From Rhabditoides inermis (taxonomy: Eukaryota; Nematoda; Chromadorea; Rhabditida; Rhabditidae), in NCBI GenBank assembly GCA_963966185.1, contig CAWZYM010000332.1:296001-360000 (forward strand): DNA of 64,000 bases, given 5' to 3'. Numbering within the stretch: the first letter of the stretch is position 1; the number at the start of each line of letters is the position of its first letter. The notes beneath the pieces are model-generated. The model saw only the letters and a list, made by a program, of their open reading frames with translations. It made no database searches and was not told the origin of the DNA. This document shows, in pieces, positions 47,076 to 58,989 of this stretch. A program made the position numbers and the translations under genes.

Positions 47076-47303
47076 TTTCTGAAAATTTGTCATTTTTGTT
47101 GAGTTTTTGAGTACATAGCAAGTGGTGACAATACGGAGATAAATGGACAGCGACTCTATAAAAGCAGTTGCAGACTGACTGGTACTGGGAAACTACCCAG
47201 TAACTAGTAACTAGGCGTGAAAACTATGAACAAAATCGGCGCATGAGCGAAACTGGATCAAGTGGACGGTCATGTCATGCTGCGCTCTGCCAATTGATAT
47301 CAG

Positions 47304-47350
<47 letters not shown>

Positions 47351-47952
47351 ATACAGAGAGAGCGGGGGTGCAGCCACTACTCACGCTCACACGGTTTGAA
47401 TACGGACGAGAGAGTGGGAGGAGCTTATCGCAGAGTGCGTTGTGCGAGAGAGGGTGGAGAGTGCGCGCACAATGAGAGCGCGCCAGACAGTGAGACGGAA
47501 ACGGACCATTGTAGTTTGCACAGCGTCTGTCGCTATGCAAATGTGATTCGGCGGAAACGCGATGCTTTGGCTAACGATTGCGGAAATGGGAAATGATCGT
47601 CCAGACGGTTCGGGGGCATAATCCAAAGTGCAAAACGGCAAAAGCAGAGCCGTTGGCTATCGCTTCCATCCCAAAAGAAACAGGAATTGCCGGTTGCATA
47701 AGATAAGCAAGACGCTGATAGCTGATAGGGAGATATGATAGGGGGGCTATGCGGGATCCGCCGTTGGACAAGAGAGAGAGACAGGGCGAAAAAAGAAACA
47801 GAGAGTCGTTAGATTGATGTCTGTGCGTGGATGTTTTGGTGGTTAGGATGTGTGATAAATGAAAAGGCGCTTCCAAGCAGCCACGTTCTAGCATCACGGA
47901 AGAGAAAACAGGTACAAAGTCCGGTATAGAGCACATACGACTCTTTCTTCCT

Positions 47953-47998
<46 letters not shown>

Positions 47999-48078
47999 CG
48001 CTCTCTCAAACAAAGATAGTTTAACGATAGGACATGCTTCACTAATGTCGCGGCAGGGGCATACATACCAATACGTCC

Positions 48079-48136
<58 letters not shown>

Positions 48137-48641
48137 GGAGCGTGGGAGAATAATGGGCGAACGGCCGGGCGCCACAAAATTAGCACGGTAGAGAGAGAGA
48201 ATTGATGTGCAAAAAAAGAACACGAGAAGCCTGGCTGCCTGGCATACAACGTACAAAATTGCGCGAAATGACAAAACGTGCACGTGTTGCATGTAGTCTG
48301 TAGTCACATCCTACCGTTGAAATTCAAATTCAATTTCAACAAAATTCGTCGTAGTGGAATGACGTTGAAATTAGCGTACGTAAACTCATGTCGTCTCTTA
48401 TCAGATTGGCCAAAGCACAAATCAGAGTGTGAGCACAGATAAAAGGGGTACGAAGTGACGAGAGAGGTGCGCTTCACCAGCAGTGAAGCCATAGCAATGG
48501 GGTAGGTGGCGGGGAGAGAGAGAGAGAGAGAGAGTGAAAGGAAGACCTTTTTACACACAGTTGCTAATAGCGTCTTGACTCGTAGGCGCGGAGTGATCAC
48601 TGGCCACTCACTGAGCTCTGATTGATGGCATCTGATGAGAA

Positions 48642-48693
<52 letters not shown>

Positions 48694-48747
48694 GGAGAGA
48701 GAGAGACAAGAGGAAAGCATCAGGGCCTCGGAATAGAGGGAGGTGGC
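47076..48747. other. Upstream region of elongase: microsatellites, no clear gene
   Basis: Contains GA/CT tracts (47310-47347, 47957-47995, 48083-48132, 48637-48706) and a plus-strand TATAAAAG at 47157-47164 that points away from the elongase. Short frames exist, but none with convincing composition or splice structure. Confidence 0.4.
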
Positions 48748-48969
48748 CGAGGCAGAGAACGGAGACGTGCACGACGACATACCTCGACGACACCAACGAC
48801 GGAGACGACAGCGAAGGAGGTGGATGGCGAGGGAGACGCTAGCGTACCGTAACGGTTGCTGTTTCTAGGCGAGGGTGAGGAGGAGGACGGTGGATCGGAC
48901 GGCGAGTCCGGAGAGGAGGAGGCGCATGAGGGAGACGACGGAGAGGGAGACGACGAGGAGGAGGAGTAG
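48748..48969 (+). CDS. Possible 3' exons of a protein with a very acidic C-terminus
   Basis: An exon ending near 48848 (TETTAKEVDGEGDASV, donor gtaacg) may join one starting at 48870 (acceptor tgtttctag) that encodes GEGEEEDGGSDGESGEEEAH and ends in DDEEEE with TAG at 48967-48969. An acidic tail of this kind occurs in many nuclear proteins and is not diagnostic. The 5' part was not found. Low confidence. Confidence 0.25.
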
Positions 48970-49028
48970 ACTCTCCCCACGTACTTCCTTGTTGTTAGAC
49001 CGGTGTCCGCCTCCTCTCTCCCCCACGC

Positions 49029-49362
49029 GCGTAGCGCCCTCTCTTTTGGATTAGGATAGGGCTCGCGCCAAAATTTTCAAGAAGCGATTTCCAAAGGTCA
49101 TGTTAGCAACACTGTGAAGTCATCCAATTCATGTTAGTTAGATTCGCACGGTTTCATAGGGCAGATCACTAATTGACAGTATCTTTGTATCTCTTCTCTG
49201 AAAAAAGTTATGCGCTATCGCGCGCGCACTAGGCGAAAGGCTAGCGTGTCCCTGTCCAGTCGCCGACTTTTCCAACATGCACCTAACTTGCACCCAGCGT
49301 GTAGCCAGCCTCGCCGCCGCCAGCGTCAATTTCGCGCCGGGTTTGCATTGTTTTGACCGGAG
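49029..49362. repeat. Left arm of a long inverted repeat (partner at 53315-53722)
   Basis: Shares with the reverse complement of the right arm: agcgccctctcttttgg, aggatagggctcgcgcca, gttagttagattcgcacggt and gcctcgccgccgccagcgtc. Identity is high in blocks with indels between them. Confidence 0.85.
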
Positions 49363-49440
49363 GTGCGCAGTTGGCGCGTTTTCTGACTGGTAGAGAGAAA
49401 ACATGTAAAAACAAAGAGATAGAGAGGCAGAGAGCGAGAG

Positions 49441-49474
<34 letters not shown>

Positions 49475-49706
49475 GAGACTGGAGAGAAATCTTCGAAGAC
49501 GATGAAACTCTCGAAGACGTCTCTTCGCGATCGATCGTTGAAGCCCGAATCTTCCGCCGCCGAGATCGAAACTTCCCCAAAAGCCACAAGCAGAGGATGA
49601 CATGGACCACCAATAGCACGTGCGCATCCTCGGGACAACCGAAATCCGTGTTATTGGGACTCGCAGTAGCCGTTGCATTACTGTATATTACCGTAACCTT
49701 GCAGTA
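49475..49706 (+). CDS. Weak candidate exon ending in one transmembrane helix
   Basis: An open frame runs from DWREIFEDDETLEDVSSRS through a basic stretch (FRRRDRNFPKSHKQR) to SVLLGLAVAVALLYITVTLQ and TAA. A retroposon-like tail (gagataaatattctgattct) follows at once. It could be the last exon of a small membrane protein or the end of a retroelement frame. Confidence 0.2.
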
Positions 49707-49855
49707 ATTTACCTAATTGTAATGTGCCACTTGATTCGAGATAAATATTCTGATTCTGATTGAACACACTTTGATTTTTGTTGTTGTTAAAATAACAGAG
49801 ATATTGCGACTTCAAAGACTTCCCAGGGAGACCAATTTTTATTGCCCGTAGTCAT

Positions 49856-50390
49856 CCTTTAAAGGAAAGTACCACTTTAAATTTCATGTCATGGATTCTT
49901 TTCGAATATGTAGTATGAACATGTCAAATTTCGGTGAATACGAAATTGTATTTCCCAATTTACAAAACATAACTTCTCAAAATATTGTTAGTGAACAATG
50001 ATCCAATGAAACTCAAACGCGTATTTTACCAGAAAACGAGTTATCTTTTCACTTCTACATGGTTCAGAGAAACTGTGAACAATAGAAATGTTTGATAGAT
50101 ATCGAGAGTATAAAATAACAAACGTGAAACCAATCGTCGAAAACGAAACGTGCGACCCACAACTTTTCGTAGTGTATGGGACTGCCCCCGGTCTGCGCGC
50201 ACACTCCGCGAGTGTGCGCGCAGACCGGGGACAATCCCATACACTACGAAATTTACGAACACCTATTTTACATGATCTGTTCATTTTCAGCATACATTTT
50301 ATTCATTTAAAGAGATCGTATTTTCATATATTTTCACGTGCTAGTTGTAGTTTATTCACAAAATTTAGAGTGGTATGCTCCTTTAAAGGT
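49856..50390. mobile_element. Foldback MITE with a GC-rich central hairpin
   Basis: The ends tcctttaaaggaaagtacca and its inverted partner (tggtatgctcctttaaagg) bound two arms. The centre (about 50166-50248) is a nearly perfect hairpin: tgggactgcccccggtctgc against gcagaccggggacaatccca, with gcgcgcacactcg at the tip. Confidence 0.8.
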
Positions 50391-50733
50391 ACAGGGGCGC
50401 ATTCTGAGGGTAATTTAACAGTCCCTCACCCATATGTTCACAATTCGTCAGTGGAAATCGCGAAAGAACGGCGAACCCTCGTGAACCCCACACGTGAGAT
50501 ATCAGAGGGGGTTTGTGATCTTTCAAACTCCCGCCAAAACTTTCGCTGTCCCTCGCGCATATCTCGAACGAGCTGACACTGCTCTCAACAAGCGTAGCGC
50601 AGTGGAAGTGCTCACGCTTCACATGCTTCACTAAGCAGGTTCGGATCCTGCCATAGACAACGTGTTTTGTTTAATATAAAATGATAAATTCTTGAGTAGG
50701 AGTATCTGCCATACGCCCCTGTTCCTTTAAGAA
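50381..50733. mobile_element. MITE with one tRNA-like module (TTAAAGGWACAGGGGCG ends)
   Basis: Left end tttaaaggtacaggggcg and right end cgcccctgttcctttaag are inverted. Inside at 50590-50655 is a tRNA-like stretch: tagcgcagtggaagtgctc (A box) and gcaggttcggatcctgcc (B box with a perfect T-arm-like stem). It overlaps the end of the preceding foldback. Confidence 0.7.
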
Positions 50734-51509
50734 AACGTGATGTTCTCCGCCTTGGTCTTGCTCTTCTTCTCAGCTTGCCTTTCTTCTCATGTGGTGTGAA
50801 TGGAGCAAAAACAAACAAACGAACAAACAACAGTATTCAATATACTCATTCGAAGTTGCGTACAGTCTACTACATCTATGGCAAAATGTGGAACGAGTAA
50901 CTCTAAGATCGTTTGCGTCGTCTTACCAACCAATCGCGTGTAATCAGTGTGTATCGGAGTGATAAAATGAAGACCACCTTTTAATGTGGAACAAGACATG
51001 TTATGAAATGAATAAACTACGCGTAAGAGTGAATTGGAAGGGGGCGTGGGCAGACTAGGTAAGGCGGACAAGTTTCTGGAAAGTGGCACCTGAGACCTCA
51101 CCAGCATTGTCTTGCTTCACTCAGTAGACCTGCTTGTCGCACATTCAAGCTCATGGTCCATAAACACACATAATCAATATGTGACTTGACCACACATTTC
51201 ATGAGCTGGTCAACAGACGCCGCTGCACAGCGAGAACGAATCTGTGACGTCGTTGGGAAAGTGACAGTCCTCGACCAAAGATCACAACGCTTCTGGATGT
51301 ACTTGTCTGGCTTTTTTGCGAAGAGTTGTCGTCGGGTTTACATATATTCCTCGATCGTCATATTTTCTTTCGATGTAATGTCTAAACACGAGAGAATCAC
51401 CAAGGTCTTCAAGACCCCGCAAACATTACGCTTTTGTGTTCTTGCTGTTTCCTCCTTTTCCTTTATTCATCAGCCACGCTTTCAAGTCCAGAGAAAAAGG
51501 GGACGAAAA

Positions 51510-51753
51510 TAGAATGAGAGAGAGAGAGAGAGCGAGAAGATAAAGAAAAAGACATACGAGAGCAGTGGCGAGGTGGATGGGAGAGGAAGAGAGGAGGGGA
51601 AGAGAGAGGGAGGACATGATGTGTGTGTTGGAGAGAGGGGAGGGGAGAGAGAGAGAGAGAAGGAGAGAGAGAGGGAGAGAGAGAGGGAGGGAGAGGGAGA
51701 GAGGGAGAGAAAGAGAGGAAAAGAAAAAGGAGAGAGGGATGGAGTGTGTGGGT

Positions 51754-51830
<77 letters not shown>

Positions 51831-51856
51831 GAGAGAGAGACAGAGAGAGAGGGGAG

Positions 51857-51908
<52 letters not shown>

Positions 51909-51910
51909 CA
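51510..51910. repeat. 400-bp purine-rich (GA)n/(GACA)n array
   Basis: Simple GA repeats with GGGA and GACAGACA interruptions. Open frames on both strands are low-complexity. A related tract is at 52365-52449. Confidence 0.95.
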
Positions 51911-52293
51911 TGGAGGGACTGTCGGCGGAGGGTGGGAGTGTGTGGGTGAGGAAAAAAATGTGTCACTACACACATAATGAAATTCATGTTTAAGAGTGTT
52001 CTTCACGCACCGCTGCCTTTCCCGAGAACTGCCTTCTTTGCGAAAGAGATCACAATATCGATCGGCCCCGCGACAATGAGGCTTCCCGCCAAAACTCACA
52101 TTTGAACGCCTATTTTCGTGTGGTAACGGGACGGTCTGTGGTAATTGGTGTGGTAACGCGGTAACAGCTTTGAATCGTTATTTTTTCGTTTGTTTTGCAT
52201 CCCAATGAGTCAAGTTATGATCACAAGTCGAAAATAATGCGCCACTGTTCCTTTAAGGGTATTCATATTCAAAAATACTATCAATTTTTGCAG

Positions 52294-52377
52294 CTGACCC
52301 CGAAGCACCTCTACTTGGGCAAGATCGCGGCAGGAGAGAAGAGATGGACTCGTATAGGTGGGAAGGGAGAGAGAGAG

Positions 52378-52426
<49 letters not shown>

Positions 52427-52619
52427 GAGAGAGACTGAGAGAGAGAGAGTTAATCTATCTTTCCTCGACATTCAAAATGACCGTCGCGAAAAGACAGCAA
52501 GGGGTGGGACATGCTATTCGTATGTTAATTAGGGGGCGTCGAAAGGCTTGATATGATATCCGATCCGCCATTCGCTCCTCTCTGCAGCCCCCGTGTCGGT
52601 CGGTTCATCCATCCAGGTA
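52294..52619 (+). other. Two possible exons of unknown origin between repeats
   Basis: Acceptor ttttgcag, then LTPKHLYLGKIAAGEKRWTR to a donor at about 52359. Then acceptor ctctgcag with APVSVGSSIQ and a donor gtacgc at about 52616. The phases are compatible, but no flanking exons were found. Could be part of a captured gene or chance. Confidence 0.2.
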
Positions 52620-52898
52620 CGCTGCCCAGTCTAACCGGTCGATCGTGTGTGTGTGTTGTGTAAATGACCACAAATTTCTAGTTAGACGAAACATACATAT
52701 CACTCACTATGTACAGTGTGCGTGTGGCGCGCGGATGGGGTGCGGGTTTAGAGCGATTTGGGACATATGCCCATATGCGGGCCCACCAGTGCAACGCTGG
52801 TGATCTGCGAGTGAGCCGCGGGATAGACGCGAGATGAGAGAAGAGGAAAAGTAACTAGCGTGTCGAACCAGCGTTGCGAATTTTATTCATATCCAGAT

Positions 52899-53015
52899 TA
52901 TCTGTTAAAAAGTACTTGCGTAAAGATATTAAGTTTGTCTTGACCCAATTCAACAAAAGCGCATGCATAAAACGTTTACAAATACTAACACAAACCTGCG
53001 CCTCTCTCCCCCCCC

Positions 53016-53046
<31 letters not shown>

Positions 53047-53220
53047 AATATGGACGTATGACGTTATTCATTTGTATTGTAAGTATTTCATCTGTTAGTG
53101 TCCACTGTCCGTTATGCGCAGGTTTGTGTTAGTATTTGTAAACGTTTTATGCATGCGCTTTTGTTGAATTGGGTCAAGACAAACTTAATATCTTTACGCA
53201 AGTACTTTTTAACAGATAAT
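52899..53220. mobile_element. Foldback MITE, arms of ~115 bp
   Basis: ttaaaaagtacttgcgtaaa to acaaacctgcg on the left is matched almost perfectly in reverse to about 53220, around a short CT-rich loop. It shares attcaacaaaagcgcatgca with the element at 54609. Confidence 0.9.
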
Positions 53221-53314
53221 ATATGTGCTTTTGTTGAATTTCATAGAAATTTCTTCTGTTTCTGATTCCCAAGATCTGTCGTTAATTTCTCTGCGCGCCC
53301 TGCCCGCCTGCCGG

Positions 53315-53722
53315 GAGAGAGCTAGCCAGAATGACGGGAACCCAAAACAACGCAAACCCGGCGCGAATTAGACGCTGGCGGCGGCGAGGCGAACTACACT
53401 CAAAGTGCTAGTTGGAGAACACGCGCAGAAAACGCCGAGAGAGTACGCTTTCGGCAGAGAGTCAGCGTTACCGGACACGACATCCACCCACCCACCCACA
53501 CGCTGGCCTCTCACCTCATGGGTGCGCGAGATCGCTCATAACTTCTTTCGGAGAAAAGATACAAAGATGCCATCAATTAGTGATATGGCCTACGGAACCG
53601 TGCGAATCTAACTAACATAAATTGGATGAGTTCGCAATCCTGCTAACATGATTTTTGGATATCGCTTCTTGAAAATTCTGGCGCGAGCCCTATCCTAAGC
53701 CAAAAGAGAGGGCGCTGCGCGC
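53315..53722. repeat. Right arm of the long inverted repeat (partner 49029-49362)
   Basis: Reverse-complement partner of the left arm, with an extra ~80 bp. It ends in a small palindrome, gagagggcgctgcgcgccct, just outside the arm. Confidence 0.85.
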
Positions 53723-53729
53723 CCTCTCT

Positions 53730-54608
53730 AATTTTTTCCAGACGCGCACAGATCTCAACTTTCCGATTTTTTACGAGCAATTTGACGTGAAGTTTGATTT
53801 CGTTTTACTAAGCTTCGCACACGTGTCCAAGTAATGCCATTTCGATTCTGGCGTGTGTTATCAGAGATTGATAGTGTATCAGATTATTGATTAATATCGA
53901 TTGATTGTGTGGGGTGTGAGCGTGAGACACGTATGTGCGAGTTTACATTTTGGAGATCCACTTTGTTTGGTATGTACGAAAGTATCGATTGATTATCGAT
54001 TGATATCGATTGACTGTGTGGGCTGTGAGCGTGAGACACGTACGTGCGAGTTGAAAAAAAAGCAAACTACACACCTAGTATCTACGCAGAAAGAATCGTT
54101 TGAAATTCGATGTTTTGTTTCTTTATTAGTCTATTGCAGCAATGATATAATTAGGATCGGCGCTTCGCGTTTGGGTCCTATCCAGCGGCGCGCAGAAACG
54201 CTAGGCCCGGATGGCCGCCAAAATCGCTTGTGAATCATTTAAATAATAATTGTTCCAGAGTTATATCAAGATCTTGTTTCTAAATCGTCCGTTGAACAAC
54301 TATAAACAAAAATAAAACATGAAACAATAGTTTAATACCCAAAAATATGTTCGCTGGTTAGGTCTGCACGTCTGTGAGGTATGCTGCTGGTCGCTGATTC
54401 GCTGAAAGGCCCGCTCACTACCCCCGCCCTCCGCGCTCTCATTGATTCGTGATGCGGAATGTGTGCGGGAGAGCGCGATAATGCGATAATGTGCACACTG
54501 TTTGTGATTTGCGTCGTCGTTCACGCGCGTTGTTTTGTTGTTGTTATTTTTGTTGTTTAAAATACATTTAAAAAAGAAGAAAACTTCTTCGAAATTCAAC
54601 AAAAGGAC
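53730..54608. other. Non-coding AT-rich spacer
   Basis: Contains a near duplication of tgattgtgtggggtgtgagc followed by gtgagacacgtatgtgcgag (53905 and 54015). Otherwise no coding or element signal. Confidence 0.4.
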
Positions 54609-55178
54609 ATTCATTCTCTTCTGAAAAGTACAAGCGTAAAGTAGCTCTGTTTGGTTTCATCTCAATTCAACAAAAGCACATGCATAAAAATATTATTTCT
54701 ACACTAAACAATAAACACAAAACCTGCTCTCTCAAAACGATCACAAATCCATTGACAATCAAATACCAATATGAATATACTACACACACATTCTATCACT
54801 CACACACACATTCTTGCACACACATTCTATCACTCACATTCTATTAACCCGTTTATCAAATGAGTCATATATGAAAAAGCTCTTGTATTTGTATACATTC
54901 AAAAATAATGAAAACATCATTGTAAACTTAACGATTGTTCTATAGCTGTTTATTGATTTTCACAAAGCTTCCATAAGAAATAAGTACGAAAATATATTAT
55001 ATAGCCCCTATTAACAAATTATCGATAAAGTATACGTTTCTACAAATCGTTTGAGAGAGCAGGTTTGTGTTTATTGTTTAGTGTAGAAATAATAGTTTTA
55101 TGCATGTGCTTTTGTTGAATTGAGATGAAACCAAACAGAGCTAAGTACTTTACGCTTGTACTTTTCAGAAGAGAATGT
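54609..55178. mobile_element. Foldback MITE, arms of ~150 bp
   Basis: ttctcttctgaaaagtacaa to tctctcaaaacga is repeated in reverse from tcgtttgagagagcaggttt to 55178, around an AT-rich loop with cacacacattct repeats. It shares attcaacaaaagcacatgca with the element at 52899. Confidence 0.9.
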
Positions 55179-57113
55179 CATCATTTCCTTGAGAAATGCC
55201 GGATATCTATAGTTGATTGGCTGGTACATACACGGCTGCCCGAAATCCCCATTTTGCTGAACTTTTCTCAGGGGCGGGGCGCCGCGCCGCGTCATTGTCG
55301 CGCGCGCTGCGGCCTGCAGGCGGATATGTGAATGAAGGGACACGTCAGCCTTATGGGCCGCCCATTGGCCGAATCGCCTGGTTCAAGTGTCTGCCTGCGC
55401 GGCAATCGCCTGCGCGGCGGTCGCGTCGCGGTCGCGTCGCGCTGCCCGCCCCTGGCAACTTTTATCTAGGGTGTTCTGCGAATGATCCGCCGGGACATAG
55501 TAGTAGATATTGTGCATGAGGAGTGTGGTTGTGGTTGAGTGATTGCCTTCCCCCGATTTTCAAACACTTTTGCATCTCATCTCAATATGTTCGTGATTCG
55601 TGAAGCTTTATGTTCAGAAAGTGAACAGTATATTTACAGTGGGACACCGACAGAGTCGCCGCTGAAACTGCACATTCGGCTCGACTTGCGGCACTGCAAA
55701 GGTCCATCTTTCCTTCATTTTTTTTCTAATGCATTCATGTATGACATCACCGCTCGCTACTGACTAGACAAAGCTTCTAGAGGATGATATACCAAAATAC
55801 AATGCAAGCCACGAATGCGCGATCCAATGAGATAGCAATTTTCAATGTGTGACCTCTGACTGGCGCATTCGCTATGAAAACGAAGACCAGATATTAAAAT
55901 GATCAGAGTGAGAGAGAGAGAGTGTGAGAGAGAGAGAAAACAAAGAAGACCTAAGGACACATGGCGCGGCGAGACGTAACGTAGAGAGAAGGGGGAATAG
56001 TGAGATTCCTCTGCGGTGACAACAACTCTCTAGACACAGTCCTCTGCGGTAGAAACAAAGTTCTATGGGCAGATATACTCTCATCAGTCTACTCTCAAGT
56101 AGATGGAAGTATGTACTAAGACGCGCATGAAAAACATAGAAACAGAAGAGAGAGACACACACACAGAGAGAGAGAGAGAGAGTGCGGGAGATCTCTCGTC
56201 GAAGAATCTGTCGCACCGCCATCCGTCGCGTTCCCACGAACAATCGAAAAACATATACTGTAAGTGTAGTATGTGCGACTGGTGAATACTTTGTTGTCTC
56301 GCTTGATGTCGATTTCACGTATCAGGCGCGACCTCTTTACCGACCTCGCGCTTCCAACCAACTGAGTGAGAGAATATCGTTTGGAATCCGGCGTTGGGAT
56401 CAATTAGACAAAATCGGGAATGAAGTTTCGTAAAGGTAGAGTGTCGGGAATTGAAGTGCGTCGACAGAGCGCAAACCTACACCTCACCGTTTGACAGATG
56501 ACCACTCTATTCACCAGACCACCGTCGATAAGTCAGAGCCATTACAAATAGATTGACAATCATTATAAGCAATCCACACGGTTTAGCTCCAAAATTTGGC
56601 ACTTGAAACGTATGACATGTCCAGTGTATTTGAAAGTGGTTTTTGTATCGTCACACTCGAACGGTACATTTCTCTGACAGTAGTTCGGTCGCTTCTGTGA
56701 CCTAATCGACACTCCATGTCAGTTTCACGGTTTTGTCCTTGTTTATCTAAAACCTGTCAAAATCAGTTAAAAGGTTTATCCTTCAGTGCATCTAAATGAT
56801 AACAGTTCTATGACATAATACGACTCTAGGAACTTTTGTGGCATTTTTTTGTACAAGAACGCTCCATTGTCTAAAAGCGCTCCATTTTATTTAATTGAAT
56901 TACATTTCCATTTAATTGAAAATTTCATTTATTTGAAAAGCTGATTGAAAAACTGAACGAATACGTATTTCAGTCCCGTCGTATAGCGGAGTTGGTGAGG
57001 AGAAGCGGCCTTCTCCTCGCACTTCTCTAGATTCACCCGGCAGTCCGCCCATCGTCTGCACCTCTCTAAGTAATAGTTTCAGTGCTTTGTGGATATTTCT
57101 CAACGTTTCACAG
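55179..57113. other. Mostly non-coding region with a GC-rich island
   Basis: 55260-55460 is GC-rich, with CCAAT-type sites (cccattggccg) and a duplicated ggtcgcgtcgc. It may be promoter-like, but no gene is seen downstream with confidence. An open Ser/Pro stretch at 56975-57068 (SYSGVGEEKRPSPRTSLDSP) could be an upstream exon of the next gene. Confidence 0.35.
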
Positions 57114-57834
57114 TGACTGTGATAACGTGATCTTGTTGAGGTTCGACGAGGAAGGCTCAGCGGAGAACGCGGCTTGGAGTGCGGCCGTAAAACAGCTCAA
57201 CTGCCGCATCGCCGCGGAAAAGCGCACAGTATGTCATGGTTTAAGCAAGCCTATTCTCGTGGGTATTTCAATGTGATTTGGAAAGAGATTTTTAAAGTTG
57301 TCGAAAAAAACACATTTCACTCGGTGACACTGAAAAAACGTTTCATGAAATATCGAAACTCGTTGCTCACCTAGCTCTAAATTTTGCGCAAGGTGAGGGC
57401 ACCGAAAAACACAATTGCGCGCATCCAAATTCATCCCAATTCATCCATCGCAATCGCAACCAAATTGTTTTTTTTGTGTTTATATTTTTATAAACATCAG
57501 GAGGGCACGTGTAAACAGAGTTGAGCTAGCACAGTTGTTGCCGTTCTATAAAAAAACGTAAACGTAAGTGAGTAGCGTGTGTTGTTGCAGAAGACGCTGT
57601 CAAATCTTCTGCGAAGGCTGCTCGCATCGCGCGAACATATGCAGTGTGGAAGGACGAAGCCAAACGGAACCGTCTGCACCTACAACGTGACTGGTGAGTC
57701 GTTTCGGTTCGACGCTCGTAGAGGTCTTTGAGTTCTCTTTGAGTTCAGGACTCGACAACTATGGATCGCACGTTGTGGAGAGGCACGGGCAAGCACTAGA
57801 AGGGCAGACGACTCGCTCACACTCCAGCAACTGA
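57114..57834 (+). CDS. Small unrecognised gene, 3' part (3 exons)
   Basis: Exons 57114-57228, 57591-57693 and 57749-57834 (TGA) join in frame. The first encodes DCDNVILLRFDEEGSAENAA, WSAAVKQLNCRIAAEKR. Its strand pattern followed by a helix with a central Trp recalls the end of a PH domain, but this is only a shape argument. The second encodes KTLSNLLRRLLASREHMQCG with TKPNGTVCTYNVT; the third ends GLDNYGSHVVERHGQALEGQ and a Ser-rich tail. The exon needs two bases from upstream, and the obvious candidate exon (ending near 57069) gives the wrong phase. Either another exon is used or the locus is frameshifted. Confidence 0.4.
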
Positions 57835-58989
57835 GCGCACTCTCGAGCTACTGGAAGAACGATGAGAAGGAAAGGGACAAGGTGGCTTAGCCTTTATTCT
57901 ATTCGGGGAGAGAGAAAGAGAGATAGAGAGAGAGGTAGAGAGAGAGAGAGAGATGCTGTGGTGTGAGTGAGTTTACAAATTACAATGCAAACCGTTTATA
58001 TTTCCAGCCACGGTGAAAGTGATCACCCCGGTGAAGAGAGGACCGTGAGCTGTGAGCCGATGTGAAAAGGCTGTACTCTTAAATAGGTTATTGTATGGAT
58101 TGATGTTGTACTCTTAGAAGTTGAGATTGTTTGTATCGTCAGTGATTATTTATGATCACGTCATAAAACGTTAATAGAAAACTTTAATGAAAAATTCATC
58201 GTTATCACTTTGTGTGAGAGATGTGTCATCTCTTTTTGTGATTCGTAAATCACATAATTGTCACAATGTGCTACTTTTTTCAAGATAAATTTTCTGAGAC
58301 TAAGCCGAACAAGCTCAATCAAAAAGAGTGCCATTGCAGGTGCAGGCGATAGGCAGGCGCCGGGTGTTCCTTTGCTTTCACGTAGTCGTTTCATCGTGCT
58401 ATTAGTATAGGACATGAGCTGCTTCGCGCCGGCTCATTGGTTTTATTGTGAGGGACATCCAGAAAAATGTGTTACCCATTCAATAAGATCAGATTCCATC
58501 CCTTTATAGTCGGTTTTCTCTCACTCTTTCCAACACCATCTCTCAGACTTCCACTGCTCCCTCTTCTACTCTATCTTCTACTATCCACACACTATCTTTC
58601 GGTCTTTTTGCTCTCTTCCCTCTTCTCTCTTGCTCTCTCTCTCTCCCTCGATACTTGTTTGTAAAACATATTACTATAGACCTTTTTACGGATTGTATTG
58701 TGTGTTTTTCTGATACACGCGTATTCTGTTGGTTGCGTATAGTGATGATTTTATAAAGTTTTAACAGAGAGAAGGTTCCTAGATAAGAGGACATTCCTCT
58801 GCTGGCTCTCGAAATCTATATCATGTAGTAAACTGAATGCAGTAAGCTTCATAACTGTTTAATTTATCTATTTACGAAGTGCATGTAGTATATTAAAACG
58901 ACTGGGCAACATAAAACATTTTTTTTGCGATTTAAATATTGGTTCGCAATACTTTCTCCACCCTTCTTTCTTCACTTATCCTCCTTGGT
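57835..58989. other. Intergenic spacer
   Basis: GA tract at 57905-57955, CT tract near 58625-58650, AT-rich remainder. No coding signal apart from weak open stretches after 57835. Confidence 0.4.

Noticed and set aside
47157..47164. TATAAAAG as promoter of a plus-strand gene
   Set aside because: No convincing first exon follows, and it points away from the elongase; left as a note only.
51463..52099. Long Ser/Leu frames near 51.5-52.1 kb
   Set aside because: Translation of the GA array; no gene features.
56182..56433. 83-aa plus-strand and 95-aa minus-strand frames
   Set aside because: Overlapping frames with no splice support or recognisable composition.
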